Positions 59,644-64,000 of a stretch of 64,000 bases of DNA are shown here, piece after piece. The notes beneath the pieces were generated by a model that saw nothing but the letters and a program-made list of their open reading frames with translations, made no database searches and was not told where the DNA came from. The DNA is from Tanypteryx hageni. Lineage: Eukaryota; Arthropoda; Insecta; Odonata; Petaluridae. Numbering within the stretch: the first letter of the stretch is position 1; each line of letters opens with the position of its first letter. The position numbers were made by a program, and so were the translations under genes. The stretch spans positions 95,810,707 through 95,874,706 of the forward strand of contig CM054116.1 in the NCBI GenBank assembly GCA_028673005.1, given 5' to 3'.

Positions 59644-60455
59644 CTAGCGTAATTACCAGTCAAATATGACGGAATTATGATATAAATATTCCAAATATAT
59701 TTGATTTCGATATGAAAAATCAGTAATATACGTTAAATGATAATAATAAATAAATAGTAATATTCCCTCCCTCCCCCTCGCTGTCCCTCTCTCCCTCCCT
59801 TCCTCTCTTATCTTCTCTCTCTCTCCCACCTTCTCTGCCTCTCTTTTGTCTCACCTCCCCCCTCTCATTCCCTCCTGTCCCAATCCATAGCTCTCTCTCT
59901 TTTTCTCCGTCTCCTTCTTTATCTCTTTCCTCCCGTCCTATTCTAATTCTATACCTCCCTTACTCTCTATGTACCTTCCATTCTATATCGCTTCCTTTCT
60001 ATCTCTCTTCCCACATCCCTTTCTCTCTTACTCTGCATCTATATAGTCGTTTAGATAAGCAAAAGAATCCAAACTAAATCCCAGTCCCACTAGGATTACG
60101 TATTTTCGGGAAAAATCCTACGATAATTTAAGGCAATCTATGCACTCGTATATATTACACGTATGCGGGTTGTGACAACAATTGACTCTCGAAGTTTAAC
60201 AAATGATGTGGTCAGAAAGGCAACATCCCGTTTAAAATCTGATATTTTCCCAAATAACGGAAATTTTGAAAATCGGACGGAAACTTTTTTGGAAAATTTT
60301 ACTGCAAATTGTTTTTTTCTCAATTTTACTGCTAAATAAAACCTATTGTAAAAGGAATCAGTTCAAAAGCTTGTTTAGTATTCGAGTTATTCAAATTCAA
60401 AGATCGTTCCGGACAGAGAGACAAGCAAATTATTATATACCGATTTTTTAAAGAA
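59644..60455 (-). mobile_element. Helitron family A, copy A4 (5' boundary unclear)
   Basis: The 3' end on the minus strand is GTCA-TATT-TGAC, then TGGTAATTACGCTAG at 59644, with a flanking T. The terminal 90 bases match A1 (ACTGATTTTTCATATCGAAATC in both). A CT-rich tract (plus strand, 59,763-60,030) and a diverged core (60,180-60,440: 'gggatgttgcctttctgac', 'ttgttaaacttcgag') follow in the family order. It has no coding capacity. Confidence 0.8.
59763..60030. repeat. CT-rich tract within Helitron A4
   Basis: Degenerate CTCCCTC/CTCTCT-rich sequence of about 270 bases, occupying the same position in A4 as the minisatellite in A3. Confidence 0.85.
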
Positions 60456-60459
60456 TGTT

Positions 60460-63400
60460 ATGAAATTTCTATACAACTAGTTTAAGCAGTTTCCAAATTG
60501 TTACACATCGCAAGCCCCTTTGCTTTTAATAAAATTTTGTCGCAAACCCACCTTCTAGAAAAAGTAAAAAAACCCCTTCCGATTTGACATATGTACTTTA
60601 GTTCATTAAAAATTAGTAATTAATCATTGATTTAATAATACTCGAAAATAATAAGCCATCATGCGCACCATTAAATAGCCAATTTCCGCTTTATTAGCAT
60701 AAAAAACATTTTTAAATATCAGTTTTGCTTTGGCGGCTTTTATAATTTTCTTTAAATTTGTTGGGTTTTTTCAAATATAACTTTAGAATTCGTTTCTAAT
60801 ACGAATGAGAACACGAAAATGTTTTAAAACTGCAGCTTCTTGTAAATTGATTTCTAAGCCATCTCCATTTAAAACTATAGCTTTTCTAGACCTTTATGTC
60901 TCTGAAAAACAAATAATACGCGAAAAGTATTTTAAATAAAAATGCTTCATACAGAAAAGAATCAGTTCCAATGCCGTAAATTAATAAATAGTGTCACATA
61001 AAGATAGAGAGAGGAAAAAATAAATGGGAGGTTACATAAAAAGGCTATGTTAATTTTTTAATATCAAAATAGCCATAAACATTCTCAAGGAATTGCTTTA
61101 TAATTAGTAGACAGCCGAAGAGGTAGGGGAGAATCTCTTTACCTACAATCCAGCGGATGATATTTTATGCACTACTATATTCCTATAAAATAGACACCTA
61201 CGTAAAACACCTTCACTATATAGTAGGCATATTTTTTGGCGAACTCCTTGAAACATTTTGTGAACGTCTTGGGGATTCCCTAACCACCGCAGGGGAAACG
61301 ATGAAATAATTCATTTGAAATAGGGCTTCAGTAAATCTATTTTCGAGACGCTTTCGGCATATACTCCAGCCGTCCGGTTTGTAGAGCAACACAACGGGAC
61401 AATCAGGAGGGTGGTTCGCGCAAAATTAAGCGTTATCACGAATTTATTTCACGAGAAAATTGATTTTTTTGGCGAATTTTGGATGTGTCTAAGCAACATA
61501 ACGGGCTATCTGGCTGCTACATTAAATCATTTATGTTAGACTACATGACATCAGCAACCTATTTATAATTTACGCAACAACAACCATTACCTTTTTTCCT
61601 CAACCGAGTTCTCAATACAATTTAATTATCTTTCGCACACCTCGATAACTTTCAGAATGTAGTGTAAATAAAAAACCTGCTATTGACTCAGTGTACAGAG
61701 CCACCCACAAGCTCCGCCCGCGCATACATTTAAGGTACAAAATAGCGAACTAAGATATGGGTTAAGGCCGACACGAGGCTATTGCATCTAAGAGCCACCT
61801 TTGGTCAGCCCTGCCCCCTCGGACGTCTCCTTGTTCTTGCGTAATGGGCTTCGAGTCCACCTGTCCAGTCCGGCGAGGGGGCGTGGACGACAGAGAGAAG
61901 ACCACGTTCGCATAACGTCGTCCTCACACACACGTTTTAAACATTCGGTAGCATCGCAACTTCCCGGCGGATAAAAAATTAAGTTCTCGCTTGGCATGGT
62001 TTAGGCTCTTTACTGCGAGTTTCGCCAGAAGAGCGACGGAAAAAGTTGAATTTTTACGACCGTAGCCGGATTTCTTTAAAGTTTCGATCTCTTGAAAATC
62101 TGCATCAATGTCACAACACGTGCGTCAGACTTCAATCGGCGAGGTCGAAAGGAGGAAAGTAAAAATAAAAACTGAAGTAATAAAATCGATGGCAAACCGC
62201 GTCAAAATCAAGTTATTTAAAAGCCCATTCTACCTCTGTCATTGTGATTTCTGCGTAAAAAACGAAAATCGGATGCATAGATTCGCTTATGAGATTGTCA
62301 CGAATGCTTGTATAGTAGAACTTACATTAGGCATAGTAAATGATTCAAATTAACGTGGAAAATAAATTGCGGTAATTATAGCAGCGAAGGAAAGGAAACC
62401 AAACACAGTCACCCAAGAAAAAAGATGAAAGATTTTATAGGTATTTTTTGAGGAGTTGATGAAAGAAACTCGAACTTTATGAATGAAATAACGACAGCTG
62501 CAATATGAAATGTAATAGGTTCGAAAGTACCGATGGAAAGATTGTCTTTCGTTCTTTGAACAATTCCAAGATGCAAAGCAAGTTCAACCAAACTTATGAC
62601 AGGAAAATAATAACTTCGGTGAAATTTACAACGCTTTATTGTTAGCTTTGAACAAGTCGCTTATTTGGACCATGATGGATATCAATTCTTATTTTTATGT
62701 GGTAGCTACGCTTCCATTATAGATAATGAAAGAGATTGAAGGGATTTTTCTAAGGCACACCTAACCTAGACTTGCAATTAAGGAAATATTCGAGATCCTG
62801 AGAGTGATTTATGTTACGAAAGCGATTGTCAATCTCGGATTTTTTGTATCGTATTCTCAATTGGAATACGTTTAGGCACGATACCTTGCTCTTAATCAGT
62901 ATCAATAGAAAAGAGTTTCATGAAGAACGAATTCAATTGAGGTGAATTAAATTTCTTGCTTAAATTAAGTAAATTCAAATAAAATAAATTTTCATGGCAT
63001 AGAAACTATTCCCGAGTTTATCTATGTGTTCAACTGATTGATTATGCTCGTAATAAAAAGTTAATTGTTATTTCAGTAATTTATATTAGCTTTTTTTTAA
63101 CTCGTGCATATTAAAATTTTGTACGCAAGAAGCCATCAAGAGACGATCAATGTTCATTTCATATATAGTGAATGACAGTTTTTAATTAATGATAATGATT
63201 TACCAGCTTTAAAAATTTATAGAAATATCAATAAACATTCCTATTTTGTATATTTAAATAGTGTTTTACAGAAAAATTATTTCTCTTAAAGTTTTATTAA
63301 ATGATAATTATAATATATATATTTCTCTAACCAAGAGATTGCAACCCGAGTTGTTCTACTTATATCGTATATCACATGCTCACAAGACGCATTGCAGATA

Positions 63401-64000
63401 AAGTTTTTACTTTTACATGGATAAATATTAAATTAGCTTAGAAATTTTTAAACTAAAACAAACAAGCTTTTCACTCAAAACCTCAGAAACGCTCGCATAA
63501 ATACAGAATTTGCAAATAATTGTAATTTACCCTCTTTATCATTTGCTCCAAGCTATGATACATTTTTACCCGATTTCAGTGAATATTCTGTACCACTTGT
63601 TATTCAGACATATCTTCCGGAATTATCACATTTCTAACGTTTCAAAATCCAATTGCAGTTATTGAAATCAAACATCGAACGACAAGCGGTTCAAAATCAC
63701 ACGAAGGGGGCTTAATTCATAATCACCTATTCACAAACACCTTTCGCGTCCATATTAAGCCTCGTAACAAACAAAGTTTTGCAATCAGCGAAGGCAATGC
63801 CTGGAATAAAAACTCGCAACCATTTACGGCGGAAAGTAGTTTCGAAAGGATACTTCCCTTTTTACCCAATAGTCACGGACGACGACGTGCATTTTTTCCA
63901 GAGAGAACTTTTACAGGATTGGTTTCGCACGCACGCACGCACGGGGTACGTTTTATGGAATCCATACCTCCTCGACACGGCGGGCGCGGAAAAAATCCCT
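60460..64000. other. No gene recognised; GC-richer patches at 61.7-62.0 and 63.8-64.0 kb
   Basis: Most is AT-rich and featureless. The patch at 61,690-61,990 contains a 69-codon minus-strand frame without a recognisable domain. The window's final 200 bases turn GC/CpG-rich, with a CGCACGCACGCACGCACGGGG run at about 63,930-63,946, and may approach a gene or regulatory region lying outside the window. Confidence 0.35.

Overview
The window is AT-rich (by eye about two-thirds A+T), non-coding eukaryotic DNA. It has no operons, no ribosome-binding sites, no long open reading frames, many microsatellites and a dense load of small eukaryotic DNA transposons. The repeat mix (Helitrons, short hAT elements, a pogo/Tigger-like element, a tRNA-derived SINE, and a Penelope-type hammerhead motif) suggests an animal, most likely an arthropod. 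The species cannot be named from the sequence. I found no host protein-coding gene I can defend, so the window is best read as intergenic or intronic DNA.

Layout. 0.86-3.33 kb: Helitron family A, copy A1, with a hairpin + CTAG 3' end at 3327. 3.83-4.08 kb: a long polypurine tract. 7.1-9.1 kb: a diverged family A fragment and a decayed Helitron PIF1-like helicase on the minus strand, the only recognisable protein remnant. 9.17-11.07 kb: family A copy A2, split by a complete 1,131-bp Helitron of a second family (B1, 9613-10743). 11.85-12.18 kb: a hAT element. 16.25 kb: a possible Tc1/mariner end. 19.25-20.39 kb: B2, a second family B copy of almost the same length, followed at once by a microsatellite and a hammerhead-ribozyme-like motif. 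21.9-22.1 kb: a possible Helitron 5' end. 23.4, 26.8 and 27.7 kb: hAT elements. 27.6-28.5 kb: a second, more decayed copy of the helicase-region repeat. 30.9-31.3 kb: a tRNA-derived SINE. 31.9 and 34.4-35.3 kb: family A copies A6 and A3. 36.9-37.1 kb: a 13-bp/9-bp minisatellite. 37.8 kb: a hAT element. 40.6-40.9 kb: a large fold-back. 42.3-42.7 kb: a tandem triplication. 45.8-48.1 kb: a cluster of five hAT elements. 48.2-48.5 kb: a two-copy tandem repeat with B-box-like motifs. 54.4-55.6 kb: a hAT and a pogo-like element. 59.6-60.5 kb: family A copy A4.

The clearest biology is transposon biology. Two Helitron families are recognised by their termini (3' hairpin, CTAG, flanking T). One family B copy sits inside a family A copy so cleanly that removing it restores the uninterrupted sequence of the other family A copies. 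The rest is simple sequence, short hairpins, and a few GC/CpG-richer islands (about 15.2, 22.5, 40.1, 54.0, 57.2 and 61.8 kb) that could be regulatory DNA or untranslated exons but cannot be identified here.
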